64,000 nucleotides of DNA from Kribbella italica (lineage in GTDB: Bacteria > Actinomycetota > Actinomycetes > Propionibacteriales > Kribbellaceae), in assembly GCF_014205135.1 (NCBI RefSeq), contig NZ_JACHMY010000001.1:3224001-3288000 (forward strand), read 5' to 3'. The notes below the pieces were generated by a model, which was given only the letters and a program-made list of their open reading frames with translations, made no database searches and was not told the origin of the DNA. Shown one piece after another: positions 34,627 through 43,374 of the stretch; position 1 is the first letter of the stretch, and each line of letters opens with the position of its first letter. The translations under genes were made by a program, and so were the position numbers.

Positions 34627-37600
34627 CCAGCGTCCGGCACCAGCGCGTAGGCCTCTTCCAGCGTCAGCAGCCGCCCAGCGGCGTACTCGGCGTCGTACTG
34701 ATCGCCCAATACGGCCCGAACAGCCTGCTCGATCCGCAGCACGTCCGCACCCTCCGCTGCGGTCACCGGAAGCCCCTCGACCTCACGCACCACAACGGCA
34801 GCTCCCAGACACCGTGCTGCGACAGCAGGCGCAGCAACAGCCACCGCCCCCGCGATGCCCTCGAGCGACCACGCCATCGCCCGCCGAGACTCCTGCTCCA
34901 CCCCAAGCTCGTACGCCTCGACGTGCAGCGCACGCGCAGCCTCCAGCTCGCCCTGCTGCTCCATCAGGAAGCCCTGCTCGTCCAGCACCATCGACAGGTA
35001 CAGCACCGCGTCGTCCTGCTGCCGGGCCTCGTCGATCAGGTTCTGCAACCGCTTCTCGGCGACGTCCAGGGCGCCACTGCGCCGGGCCGCGAAGCCCAGC
35101 ACCAGCGCACCGAGCGACTCCATCGGCCGGTTGCCCTGCTCCAGCGCCAGCTGGAACGCCTGCTCGCCGTACGCCGTCGCCTGCGCGTAGTCACCCTCCC
35201 GTACGGCGGTCCAGCCGAGCCATCCGTACTCACCCGCCACGTCCGGCCACAGCCCCAGCTCCTCCGCCATCCGCAGCGCCTCGGTGTGCAGCTTCACCGC
35301 GCCCCGGAAGTCGCCCACCAGCTCCGCGTGCGAGCCAAGCCAGCCCAGCGCCTGCAGCTGACCCCACCGATCGCCCAACGCACGGAACAGCCGAGCACTC
35401 TCGGCAGAGTCGCTCCGCAACGCCTCCAGGTCAGCACGGACATGCGCATGCTTCGCCCGCGCCGCCAGGACAGCGGCCATCCCCCACCGGTCACCGGACT
35501 GCTCGAACGACTTCAGGCACTGCTCCAGCATGGCCAGCGCCTGCGTCAGGTCTCCGGAATCGCTGCAGTGCAGGGCCATCCAGAACACCGACCGCGGTCC
35601 GACTTCGGCTATGCAGCGATCGCGCAGAGCCGTGGCCTCGCTGTCGCCGTGCAAGTAGAGGTAGCCCGCCAGCCAGGCCGTCAGCTCAGGTGTCTCCGGC
35701 ACAGCCTCCAGCGACCGCCGAGCCTCAGCAAAGCGCCCACGCAGGAACCAGTACCAGCCAAGCGAAGCGACGAGCTGCTGAGCCAGTACGTCGTCGCCTG
35801 CGGCGATAGCCCCGTCCAGCGCACTGCGCAGGTTCCCGGACTCGTCATCCAGCCGCTGCAGCCACACACCCTGCTCAGCGCCGTACAGGTGGCCAGCAGC
35901 CACCGAAGCCAGCTCCACGTAGTACTGCCGATGCAGCGAACGCGTTGACTCGTACTCGCCGGCCTTGTGCAGCTTGTCCACGCAGTACGCCGCCACAGAC
36001 TCCAGCAACCGGTAGCGCATCCCGTCAGCACCAGCCACCGGTACGACGAGCGACCGGTCGACCAGGCGAACCAGTACGTCGAGCACGTCGACCCCGCAGA
36101 CCGCCTCGGCCGCCTCCGGCGTACAGCCGTCAGCGTGCACGGCAAGGCGCCGCAGGACGACCTGCTCGTCAGGACTCAGCAGCTCCCACGACCAGTCGAT
36201 CATCGCCGTCAGCGTCTGCTGCCGCGGCGCTGCACCCCGATGGCCGGTCGCCAGCAGCCGGAACCGGTCGTCGAGCCGCGCAACGAGTCCGGCCACGCCC
36301 AGAGCCCGGACCCGCGTAGCGGCCAGCTCCAGCGCCAGCGGGATCCCGTCGAGCCGCCGGCACAGCACCGCCACGGCCGACGCGCTGGCGGAGTCCAGCA
36401 CGAACGCCCGGTCCGCCGCAGTCGCCCGCGCGACGAACAGCTGCACAGCCGTCGACTCCTGCAGCTCCTCGAGAGAGCCTCCTAGCGACGGCACCGCCAG
36501 CGTCGGCACGTTCCACACGGCCTCACCGGTCAACCCCAGCGGCTCCCGGCTCGTCGCCAGCACGCGCAGCCCTGGAGCAGAGGCCAGCAGCCGGTCAGTC
36601 AACCCAGCGACCTCACTGATCAGGTGCTCGCAGTTGTCGAGGACTAGCAGCCGCTCCCCCAGTACGTCGGCCAGGTGGTCTACGACGTCCTCACCACCGA
36701 CGTCCCGCAGATCCAGTGCCACCTGCAGCGCGTCAGTCAGGGACCCGGTGATGTCCAGCGCGTCCGACGCGATACCGGCCAGCTCAACCAGCGTCACCCC
36801 GTCCCTGTACCGCCCGGCGGCCCGCGAAGCCGCAGCGATCGCCAGCCGGGTCTTGCCGACCCCACCGGGACCAGTCAGTGTCACCAGCCGGTCCTCCACC
36901 AGCCGCCCGTCGATCTCGGCCAGGGCGACCCCACGGCCGATCAGCTCAGTCAGCTGCGCCGGCAGGTTGTTTCGCCGGGCCGGAAGCTCCTGAGTCAGCA
37001 CGGACTGCTGCAGCGCCACCAGCTCAGGGCTTGGGTCCAGGCCCAGCTCATCAGCTAGCAACGCGCGCAGCTGCTCGTAGCTGTCCAGCGCCTCGCTCTG
37101 CCGACCAGCGCGGTACAGCGCCTTGATGTGCGCAGCCCGAAGGCGCTCCCGCAAGGGATGCTCGGCAACCAGCGCAGCCAGCGCACTCACGTCGGTGTAG
37201 CAAGACTCCTGCGCCCCCAGCCGCAGCTCGCTCAGCCGGGCTACGGTCGTCTCGGTAAAGGCCTCGTCCGCGAAGTCCGCGTACGCCGGGCCGCGCCACA
37301 GCGCGAGCGCCTCCTCCAGCCGCCCCTGCTCCAGGTACGCCGTGAACTGCAGCGCGTCGTACGTCGCACTGTCGACCTTCAGCGAGTACCCGGCCGGGCC
37401 GGACACCACCAGTGCCCGCGAGCCGGGCTCAGCGTCCTCGAAGGCGCGCCGCAGCTGCGACACCTTCGCCGACAGCGTGCCGGACGGGTTACCGGGCAGG
37501 TCCTCGCCCCACAGATCGTCCAGCAGCCGGTCCGCCGGCACCGGCCGGCCCTCGTGCAGCAGCAGGTCGGCCAGCAGCGCCCGTACCTTCAGCCCCGGCA

Positions 37601-37661
37601 CGGTGACCGGCTCGCCACTGTCCGTCCACGCCGCTACCGGCCCTAGCACCCCGAATCGCAT
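34623..37661 (-). CDS. AfsR/SARP-type regulator: OmpR-like HTH, BTAD, NB-ARC, TPR
   Basis: A 1012-residue large regulator. Residues 1-95 are an OmpR/PhoB-type winged helix (MRFGVLGPVAAW, VRALLADLLLHEG). Residues 96-240 are the bacterial transcriptional activation domain (YDALQFTAYLEQGRLEEALALW, LRERLRAAHIKALYRAGRQSEALDSYEQLRA). NB-ARC follows with P-loop TGPGGVGKTRLA (about 260-271) and RLLVLDNCEHL as Walker B. From about 600 the sequence is TPR-like helical repeats. Such proteins activate secondary metabolism or other operons in actinobacteria. The divergent FMN reductase and DHFR-like pair is the nearest candidate target. Confidence 0.88.
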   Translation of the reverse strand: MRFGVLGPVAAWTDSGEPVTVPGLKVRALLADLLLHEGRPVPADRLLDDLWGEDLPGNPSGTLSAKVSQLRRAFEDAEPGSRALVVSGPAGYSLKVDSATYDALQFTAYLEQGRLEEALALWRGPAYADFADEAFTETTVARLSELRLGAQESCYTDVSALAALVAEHPLRERLRAAHIKALYRAGRQSEALDSYEQLRALLADELGLDPSPELVALQQSVLTQELPARRNNLPAQLTELIGRGVALAEIDGRLVEDRLVTLTGPGGVGKTRLAIAAASRAAGRYRDGVTLVELAGIASDALDITGSLTDALQVALDLRDVGGEDVVDHLADVLGERLLVLDNCEHLISEVAGLTDRLLASAPGLRVLATSREPLGLTGEAVWNVPTLAVPSLGGSLEELQESTAVQLFVARATAADRAFVLDSASASAVAVLCRRLDGIPLALELAATRVRALGVAGLVARLDDRFRLLATGHRGAAPRQQTLTAMIDWSWELLSPDEQVVLRRLAVHADGCTPEAAEAVCGVDVLDVLVRLVDRSLVVPVAGADGMRYRLLESVAAYCVDKLHKAGEYESTRSLHRQYYVELASVAAGHLYGAEQGVWLQRLDDESGNLRSALDGAIAAGDDVLAQQLVASLGWYWFLRGRFAEARRSLEAVPETPELTAWLAGYLYLHGDSEATALRDRCIAEVGPRSVFWMALHCSDSGDLTQALAMLEQCLKSFEQSGDRWGMAAVLAARAKHAHVRADLEALRSDSAESARLFRALGDRWGQLQALGWLGSHAELVGDFRGAVKLHTEALRMAEELGLWPDVAGEYGWLGWTAVREGDYAQATAYGEQAFQLALEQGNRPMESLGALVLGFAARRSGALDVAEKRLQNLIDEARQQDDAVLYLSMVLDEQGFLMEQQGELEAARALHVEAYELGVEQESRRAMAWSLEGIAGAVAVAAPAVAARCLGAAVVVREVEGLPVTAAEGADVLRIEQAVRAVLGDQYDAEYAAGRLLTLEEAYALVPDAG

Positions 37662-37755
37662 GGCCGCACCCTACATTTCGGTGCGTCCGCAACGGACCGG
37701 AAAGAAACCGTAAACCCTCTCCGGCAGAGTCTTCCTCAACAGAGCGGAGGTGGAC

Positions 37756-38331
37756 ATGAGACTGAACGTAGCGGTGATCGTCGCCAGTACCCGGAGCGGG
37801 CGCTTCGGACCCACGGTGGCCGACTGGTTCGCCCAGCAGGCCACCAAGCGTGCAGAGCTCGACATCGACCTGATCGACCTGGCCGCCGCGAACCTGCCGG
37901 CGACACTGACCGACGCCGACCAGCCGGCGCCCGCAGAGGTCGCCGTACTGGCTCCCCGGCTCGCAGCTGCCGACGCCTTCGTCGTGGTGACGCCGGAGTA
38001 CAACAGCAGCTTCCCGGCTCCGCTGAAGACGGCACTGGACTGGTACTACGAGGAGTGGCACGCCAAGCCGGTCGCCATCGTCAGCTACGGCCGGGAGACC
38101 GGTGGCCTGTACGCCGCCGCGCAGCTGCGGCAGATCTTCACCGAGCTGCACTCGGTCGCCATCCGCAACACCGTGGCCCTGCCCTGCTACTGGGAGCAGT
38201 TCGCCGCCGACGGCAGCTGGCCCAGGCCGGGCTCAGGCTACGAAGGCTCCGTCAAGACCACGCTCGACCAACTCATCTGGTGGGCCAAAGCACTCCGCAC
38301 GGCCCGTTTGCACACGCCGTACCAACCCTGA
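37756..38331 (+). CDS. NADPH-dependent FMN reductase family protein
   Basis: A 191-residue flavodoxin-fold enzyme. NVAVIVASTRSGRFGPTVADWF holds the phosphate-binding loop, VVVTPEYNSSFPAPLKTALDWY is the family signature, and VAIVSYGRETGGLYAAAQLRQIF is the second flavin loop. ATG 37756 is preferred over GTG 37750 because GGAGG lies at ideal distance. It shares a short spacer (94 bases) with the divergent AfsR-type gene and is followed by a DHFR-like gene 15 bases on. Confidence 0.88.
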   Translation: MRLNVAVIVASTRSGRFGPTVADWFAQQATKRAELDIDLIDLAAANLPATLTDADQPAPAEVAVLAPRLAAADAFVVVTPEYNSSFPAPLKTALDWYYEEWHAKPVAIVSYGRETGGLYAAAQLRQIFTELHSVAIRNTVALPCYWEQFAADGSWPRPGSGYEGSVKTTLDQLIWWAKALRTARLHTPYQP

Positions 38332-38346
38332 GAGGAACCACCCATC

Positions 38347-38886
38347 ATGCGCAAGATCGTCGAAACCACGTTCGTCACCCTCAACGGCATCATCTCCGAC
38401 CCGCAGGACTGGAGCGGCCCGTACTGGGACGACGAGCACGCCGGCTACAGCATGCAGCTGATGGAGAGCACCGAGGCGCTGCTGCTCGGCCGGGAGACCT
38501 ACGAGTCCTTCGCCGAGGCCTGGTCGCAGCGCAGCGGCGACCCGTACTCCGACAAGTTCAACTCGATGCCCAAGTACGTCGCCTCGCGGACCCTGAAGGA
38601 GACGACCTGGAACGCCGAACTGCTCGAAGGCGACGTCGTCGAGGCCGTCCGGGCCCTGAAGGAGACCGAAGGCGGCGACCTGCTGAAGTTCGGCACCGGC
38701 GAGTTCTCCCAGACCCTGCTGGAGAACAAACTGGTCGACGAGTACCACTTCTGGGTCTGCCCGGTGGTCGCCAGCGGAGACCGGATGTTCCAGGGCCAGG
38801 ACCTGGCCGCGACCCACCTCGAACTGCTCGGCACCACCACCTTCAAGTCCGGCATCGTCGTCCACAAGCTGGCCCCGAAGGCCTGA
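38347..38886 (+). CDS. Dihydrofolate reductase-fold (RibD C-terminal-like) protein
   Basis: A 179-residue protein of the RibD_C/DHFR family: VETTFVTLNGIISDPQDW, ALLLGRETYESFAEAW, KYVASRTLKETTWNAELL, GGDLLKFGTGEFSQTLLENKLVDEYHFWVCPVV. The NADPH-binding GxGxF-type loop (GTGEF) is present. Members reduce pteridine- or riboflavin-like compounds or have no known substrate. It is co-directional with the FMN reductase and is followed by a strong terminator at 38904. Confidence 0.85.
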   Translation: MRKIVETTFVTLNGIISDPQDWSGPYWDDEHAGYSMQLMESTEALLLGRETYESFAEAWSQRSGDPYSDKFNSMPKYVASRTLKETTWNAELLEGDVVEAVRALKETEGGDLLKFGTGEFSQTLLENKLVDEYHFWVCPVVASGDRMFQGQDLAATHLELLGTTTFKSGIVVHKLAPKA

Positions 38887-38903
38887 ACCGCCCCGCGTCA
38901 CCG

Positions 38904-38931
38904 CCGGTCACCGACCCTCGTCGGTGACCGG
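38904..38931 (+). terminator. Hairpin terminator after the FMN reductase/DHFR-like pair
   Basis: Perfect 12-bp stem CCGGTCACCGAC / GTCGGTGACCGG with loop CCTC, 18 bases after the stop codon. No U-run. Confidence 0.8.
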
Positions 38932-39073
38932 CCGACGTGCTTCACCTGTGAGTGCGTGGGTACCGAGGAAGGTGCACGGGGATCTGGACGGACCGGGAAC
39001 ACGGTCCGCAGCCATCGGTCCTCGTGCTGTTCCGGTCGGGGACGAGGTGGTGACGTCCCGACTGGAGGATTTG

Positions 39074-39616
39074 ATGGAGATCATCGTCATCGTGGTACTG
39101 GCCGTCGTACTGGCCGGTGCGGCGCTGTTTTTCTACCAGCGCCAGCGGTCCGGGCAGCTGCAGAACAGGTTCGGGCCCGAGTACGACCACGCCGTCGAGG
39201 AGTCTGGGGACAAGCGCACGGCTGAGCGGGATCTGCGCGGACGCGAACGGCGCGTCTCCAAGCTCGACGTCCAGCCGCTGAGCGGCGAGACCGCGGAGCG
39301 CTACCGCGCGGAGTGGAACACGGTGCAGGCCGGGTTCGTGGACGAGCCGGGGCAGGCCGTCGAGGACGCCGACCGGCTCGTACTGCGGATGATGCGCGAG
39401 GCCGGCTATCCGGTCGACGAGTTCGACCAGCGGGTCAGCGACATCTCGGTCGATCACCCCGAGGTCGCCGAGCACTACCGCGCGGCGCACCGGGTCGCCG
39501 TCGCGCGGGATCGCGGCGAGGCCGACACCGAGGAACTCCGCCAGGCCGTCACGGCGTACCGGCAACTCGTCGACGCCCTGCTGACCGACCACGACAACAC
39601 CAAGGAGCAGGCATGA
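39074..39616 (+). CDS. Membrane-anchored hypothetical protein, paralogue of its neighbour
   Basis: A 180-residue protein. Residues 2-20 (EIIVIVVLAVVLAGAALFFYQ) are a single N-terminal membrane segment followed by a basic stretch, so the bulk is cytoplasmic. The soluble part has YRAEWNTVQAGFVDEPGQAVEDADRLVLRMM and a C-terminal TEELRQAVTAYRQLVDALL, both matched in the next gene. ATG 39074 sits behind GGAGGATTTG. The stop overlaps the next start (ATGA). Function unknown. Confidence 0.65.
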   Translation: MEIIVIVVLAVVLAGAALFFYQRQRSGQLQNRFGPEYDHAVEESGDKRTAERDLRGRERRVSKLDVQPLSGETAERYRAEWNTVQAGFVDEPGQAVEDADRLVLRMMREAGYPVDEFDQRVSDISVDHPEVAEHYRAAHRVAVARDRGEADTEELRQAVTAYRQLVDALLTDHDNTKEQA

Positions 39617-40047
39617 CCGACCGCCCGGAAGACCGTACGGAAGACCGTTCGCCCGACCTCACCGACGCTGACTTCGCCGACCGCCCGACCGACGAACAAG
39701 CGGTCATCGACGACGAACAGCCTGTAGTAGAAGAGGAAGCTCCGGTCGAGGTCGCACCTGAGCAGCCGGCGACCTCGACCGACGGACCGCTCGTCGCCGA
39801 GGACGCCGCGGTCGACTTCCGCTCCCGCTGGGAAGTCATCCAGCAGGGCTTCGTCGACGATCCGCGCCAGGCCGTGAGCGAGGCCGACAAGCTGGTCGAC
39901 GACCTGCTCAACCGCCTCTCGGCAACCTTCGACGAACAGCACCAGGACCTCGAACGCCAGTGGTCCGACGGCGAACCGTCGACCGAGGACCTCCGCGGCG
40001 CCCTCCAGAAGTACCGAGCCTTCTTCCAGCGCCTGCTGACCCTCTGA
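39613..40047 (+). CDS. Soluble hypothetical protein, paralogue of the preceding gene
   Basis: A 144-residue acidic protein. Residues 1-65 are a Glu/Asp/Pro-rich probably disordered leader. The rest repeats the motif of the upstream gene: FRSRWEVIQQGFVDDPRQAVSEADKLVDDLL and TEDLRGALQKYRAFFQRLLTL. It has no membrane segment. ATGA overlap with the upstream gene means coupled translation, so a membrane-bound and a free version of one helical domain are made together. Function unknown. Confidence 0.65.
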   Translation: MTDRPEDRTEDRSPDLTDADFADRPTDEQAVIDDEQPVVEEEAPVEVAPEQPATSTDGPLVAEDAAVDFRSRWEVIQQGFVDDPRQAVSEADKLVDDLLNRLSATFDEQHQDLERQWSDGEPSTEDLRGALQKYRAFFQRLLTL

Positions 40048-40066
40048 CCGACCGAGCACCGACTGA

Positions 40067-40110
40067 GCGCGCCCCGGGAACGGAGTCCACGATCCGTTCC
40101 TGGGGCGCGC
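40067..40110 (+). terminator. Long hairpin terminator
   Basis: An 18-bp stem with a single G-T pair: GCGCGCCCCGGGAACGGA against TCCGTTCCTGGGGCGCGC, loop of 8 bases. It lies 20 bases downstream of the paralogue pair. The 200 bases after it, up to the next gene, show nothing else. Confidence 0.8.
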
Positions 40111-40310
40111 CAACGTTGTCCCGACCCGCCGGCGTCTCCTTCCTGTCTTCCCGCGCGCCACCTTCACCCGCGTCGGCAACGCCCACGCGATGGTCTGGGA
40201 CAACTGGACGGCGGCCTGCCCGCCGCGAAGGAATCGGGTCCCGCGGCCGATGTCAAAGCCGCGCGGTCCGCTCCGACCACTGGGCACCACCACGTCGAAG
40301 GAGCAGGATC

Positions 40311-40871
40311 ATGCGAAAGACCATGTACTACGTGCACCAGTCGCTCGACGGTTTCATCGAGGGGCCGAAGGGCGAGTTCGACTGGGCGCAGCTCGGGCCC
40401 GAGCTCGGTGCCTACTCGATGGGGTTGGCCGAGCGCTCGGATCTGTTCCTGTACGGGCGGACGGTCTGGACCATGATGTCGTCGTACTGGCCGCACGCGC
40501 TGGAGCTGCAGCCGGATGAGCAGCACGTGCGGGAGTTCGCGCCGGTCTGGCTGGAGACGCCGAAGCTGGTGCTCTCCACGACGCTCGACGACGATCTCGG
40601 CTGGGGCACCGGCGTGATCCGCTCGCCCGAGGAGCTGCGCGCGCTCAAGCAGCAGCCGGGCAAGGACATCCTGATCACCGGGAGCGCGAGTGTCGCGCAC
40701 TCGCTGGCGGAGCTCGACCTGCTGGACGAGTACCACGTGATCGTGCACCCGGTCGTGCTCGGCGGCGGCAAGCCGGTGCACAAGCCGGGCGCGGACCGCA
40801 TCGAGCTCCCCCTGACCGAATCCCGGGTGCTCGACGGCAAGACCGTGCTGCTGCGGCACGATCGCAGGTGA
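40311..40871 (+). CDS. Dihydrofolate reductase-fold (RibD C-terminal-like) protein
   Basis: A 186-residue protein, distant relative of the one at 38347. Blocks are MYYVHQSLDGFIEGPKGEFDW, SDLFLYGRTVWTMMSSYWP, KLVLSTTLDDDLGWGTGVI, ILITGSASVAHSLAELDLLDEYHVIVHPVVLGGGKPV. ITGSASVAHSL is the nucleotide-binding turn. ATG 40311 follows AAGGAGCAGG. It stands alone between a terminator and the convergent GntR gene. Confidence 0.85.
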   Translation: MRKTMYYVHQSLDGFIEGPKGEFDWAQLGPELGAYSMGLAERSDLFLYGRTVWTMMSSYWPHALELQPDEQHVREFAPVWLETPKLVLSTTLDDDLGWGTGVIRSPEELRALKQQPGKDILITGSASVAHSLAELDLLDEYHVIVHPVVLGGGKPVHKPGADRIELPLTESRVLDGKTVLLRHDRR

Positions 40872-40892
40872 AGTCCCGGCCGCGGCCGAAGG

Positions 40893-41558
40893 TCAGGACT
40901 TCTGCAGCGAGCTGAGCAGCCGGCTCTGGGCCTGCTCCAAGTGGTACGCCATGTGCTCGGCCGCGGCGGTCGGGTCGGCGGACTCGATCGCCTGCAGGAT
41001 CGCCGCGTGCTCGGCGGCGACCGTCGACGGCTTGGCGGTGCGGTGGGCCTGGTACTGGCCCATCGTCAGGTGCACCTCGCCGATGATCAGCTCGTGCATC
41101 CGCGACAGCCGCCGGCTGCCGACGCCCGCGACCAGCGCACTGTGGAAGGCGATGTCGGCCTCGACCTGGTTCTCGAAGAGCTTGTCGCGGGCGGCGTACT
41201 CGATCGCGACCTGGGCCTTCGCCGCGGCCGGCGGGACCTCGCCGCCGGTGGCCAGGGTGGAGACCGCGGCCTTCTCGATCGTCACCCGGCTGAAGAACAG
41301 GTCGCGGATCTCGTCCTCGTCGAGCGTCGGTACGACGGCGGTCTTGTGCGCCGTACGCCGGAGCAGCCCGAGCGCGGTCAGCCGTTCGAGCACGGCCTTC
41401 GCGGTCGGCCGGGCCACGTTGTACTCGCCGGCCAAACGGACCTCGGTGAGCTTCTCCCCCTGCGGAATGTCGCCGTTCACGATGCGCTTGCGCACCGACT
41501 CGTAGAGCGCCTCGGTCAGCGAGGACGGCCCGAGCTCCAGACTCGATTCGGTACCCAC
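40893..41558 (-). CDS. GntR-family (FadR/FCD) transcriptional regulator
   Basis: A 221-residue regulator. The N-terminal winged helix is LTEALYESVRKRIVNGDIPQGEKLTEVRLAGEYNVARPTAKAVLERLTALGLL. Residues 85-215 are the all-helical FCD ligand domain with metal-binding His/Asp candidates (FHSALVAGVG, HLTMGQYQAHRTAK, EHAAILQAIESAD). Located at the downstream end of the catabolic operon and on its strand, it is the natural candidate to control that operon. Possible sites are the TTGT-N-ACAA palindromes at 45711 and 50610. Confidence 0.88.
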   Translation of the reverse strand: MGTESSLELGPSSLTEALYESVRKRIVNGDIPQGEKLTEVRLAGEYNVARPTAKAVLERLTALGLLRRTAHKTAVVPTLDEDEIRDLFFSRVTIEKAAVSTLATGGEVPPAAAKAQVAIEYAARDKLFENQVEADIAFHSALVAGVGSRRLSRMHELIIGEVHLTMGQYQAHRTAKPSTVAAEHAAILQAIESADPTAAAEHMAYHLEQAQSRLLSSLQKS

Positions 41559-41578
41559 CGGGCACCCCTTCCGGTCGA

Positions 41579-41603
41579 ATGGTCAGGCAAGTGTACTGGC
41601 CAT
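41579..41603. promoter_or_regulatory. Imperfect inverted repeat upstream of the GntR gene
   Basis: ATGGTCAG, nine bases, CTGGCCAT: 8-base arms with one mismatch, 20 bases before the GntR start. It could be an autoregulatory operator. Weak evidence. Confidence 0.35.
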
Positions 41604-41614
41604 CCAACCCCCGG

Positions 41615-42520
41615 CTAGTAGCCCGCAGCCTTGTCGACCACGTTCACCAGTTCCTGCCCTGACAGGAAGCGTCGCAGGTTCTCCCGCACGATCTCCTCGC
41701 CACGCCGGACGGTCCCCGGACTGGTCGCGCCGTTGTGCGGCGTCACGATCACGTTCGGCAGGTCCCAGAACGCGCTCTCCGGCGGCAACGGCTCGATCCC
41801 GTGCGCGTCCAACCCGGCGCCGGCGATCTGCCCGGTGCGCAAGGCGTCCAGCAGCGCGTCGTCGTCCGCGATCCCGCCGCGCGAGATGCAGACGAAGTAC
41901 GCCGACTCCTTCATCCGGGCGAACTCCACGGCCCCGAAGCGTCCAGCCGTGTCTTCAGTCCGAGGCGCCGTCACGACGATGAAGTCCGACTCGTCCAGCA
42001 GTTGCTCGAAGGACACCTGCTCGACGTACGGCGAGGGCTCGCCGGCACGTCGTCGTACGCCGATCACGCGCATGTGGAAAGTTTTGGCCTTGACCGCCAG
42101 ATCGAGACCCGAGTGCCCGAGCCCGTAGATCCCGAGCGTCAGCCCGGCCAGCTCGCCGTGCGTGAACCGCTCCCAGCGGCGCTCGGCCTGCGCCTTCATC
42201 CAGCGCGGGACGTCCCGGTTCAGCATCAGTATGAGCAGCATCGAGTGCTCCGCCAACGGGATCGCGCCGTTGCCGACCGACGAGGTCAGAACAACGTCCG
42301 ACGCCAGCATCTCCGGCGACAGGTCCGCGTCGACGCCCGCGGCCGGGCTGTGCACCCACCGCAGCTTCGGCGCCTTCGCCAGCAAATCGGCTGGGATCCG
42401 CCCGATCACCGCCTCGACCGACTCCAACGGCACGTCGTCGAAGCTGTCGACGAACCGCAGCTCGGTGCCTGCGGCAACCTCCACCAGGTCGGCCCGGTGC
42501 TTGCCTACTACAACGATCAT
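41615..42520 (-). CDS. D-2-hydroxyacid dehydrogenase (NAD-binding)
   Basis: A 301-residue enzyme. GLTLGIYGLGHSGLDLAVKAKTF is the Rossmann GxGxxG loop. Catalytic residues are visible in order: Arg in FVCISRGGIADDDALL, Glu in GLDAHGIEPLPPESAFW and His in VIVTPHNGATSPG. It oxidises or reduces a 2-hydroxyacid/2-ketoacid pair such as glyoxylate/glycolate or hydroxypyruvate/glycerate. The start overlaps the permease stop (ATGA). With the 3-hydroxyacid dehydrogenase and the broken hydroxypyruvate isomerase nearby, it suggests a C2-C3 acid pathway. Confidence 0.87.
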   Translation of the reverse strand: MIVVVGKHRADLVEVAAGTELRFVDSFDDVPLESVEAVIGRIPADLLAKAPKLRWVHSPAAGVDADLSPEMLASDVVLTSSVGNGAIPLAEHSMLLILMLNRDVPRWMKAQAERRWERFTHGELAGLTLGIYGLGHSGLDLAVKAKTFHMRVIGVRRRAGEPSPYVEQVSFEQLLDESDFIVVTAPRTEDTAGRFGAVEFARMKESAYFVCISRGGIADDDALLDALRTGQIAGAGLDAHGIEPLPPESAFWDLPNVIVTPHNGATSPGTVRRGEEIVRENLRRFLSGQELVNVVDKAAGY

Positions 42521-43374
42521 TTGAGTCCCGTCGTCGCGATACCCCGGATCAGGTACTTCTGGGCGAAGGCGAAGAAGACCAGGATCGGCAGCAACGACAG
42601 CAGGGACATCGCGAACAGCATGCCCACGCCGGTCTGCGTCTCGGAGTCGACCATCGAGTTCAGCGCCACCGGCACAGTGAACACCTGCGTCCGGGTCAGG
42701 TAGATCAGCGGTACGAAGAAGTCGTTCCAGGTCCAGATGAAGGTGAAGATCGTCGTGGTCACCAGGGCGGGGCGCATCAGCGGCAGTACGACGTACCAGA
42801 AGGTCAGGAACGGTCCGGCACCGTCGATCCACGCCGCGCGGTCGAGCTCGCGCGGCAGCGTCCGGATGAACTGCACCATCAGGAACACGAAGAACGCGTC
42901 GGTGGCCAGGAACTTCGGGATCAGCAGCGGCCAGTAGGTGTTCACCAGGTCGAACTGGGAGAAGAAGATGTACTGCGGGATCACCAGCACGTGGAACGGC
43001 AGCATCACCGAGGCCAGCGTGATCGCGAAGTACACCTTGCGCATCCGGAACTGCAACCGGGCCAGCGCGTACGCCGTCAGCGAGCAGCTGAACAGGTTGC
43101 CGACGATCGAGCCGAGCGTGACCAGCAGCGAGTTCAGGAAGAACACCGAGAACGGCCGGTTGAGCGCGTGCCAGCCGTCCTTGAAGTTGTCCAGGGTGAG
43201 GTCCTTCGGGATCAGCCCGGGGTCGGTGAGGATCTGGTCGGCCGGTTTGAAGGCGCTGACCACCATCCAGACCAGCGGGTAGATCATGAACGCGACGAAG
43301 ATCAGCAGCCCGGTGTGCTTCAGCGCCGCTTTGATCCGTCGCTCCCGCAGCGGCGGAGCCGAGATGAGCGTCAT
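42517..43374 (-). CDS. Carbohydrate ABC transporter permease (MalG type)
   Basis: A 285-residue inner-membrane protein with six predicted helices (LLIFVAFMIYPLVWMVVSAF, FFLNSLLVTLGSIVGNLFSC and so on). The EAA cytoplasmic loop for contact with the ATPase reads ELDRAAWIDGAGPFLTFWYVVLPLM. ATG 43374 overlaps the upstream permease stop (TGATG). No ATPase gene is present; a shared MsiK-type ATPase elsewhere probably energises it, as is common in actinobacteria. Confidence 0.92.
   Translation of the reverse strand: MTLISAPPLRERRIKAALKHTGLLIFVAFMIYPLVWMVVSAFKPADQILTDPGLIPKDLTLDNFKDGWHALNRPFSVFFLNSLLVTLGSIVGNLFSCSLTAYALARLQFRMRKVYFAITLASVMLPFHVLVIPQYIFFSQFDLVNTYWPLLIPKFLATDAFFVFLMVQFIRTLPRELDRAAWIDGAGPFLTFWYVVLPLMRPALVTTTIFTFIWTWNDFFVPLIYLTRTQVFTVPVALNSMVDSETQTGVGMLFAMSLLSLLPILVFFAFAQKYLIRGIATTGLK

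Noticed and set aside
40868..40893. Terminator between the DHFR-like and GntR genes (AAGTCC...GGACTT)
   Set aside because: Only 6-bp arms around a GC-rich spacer; too weak to call.
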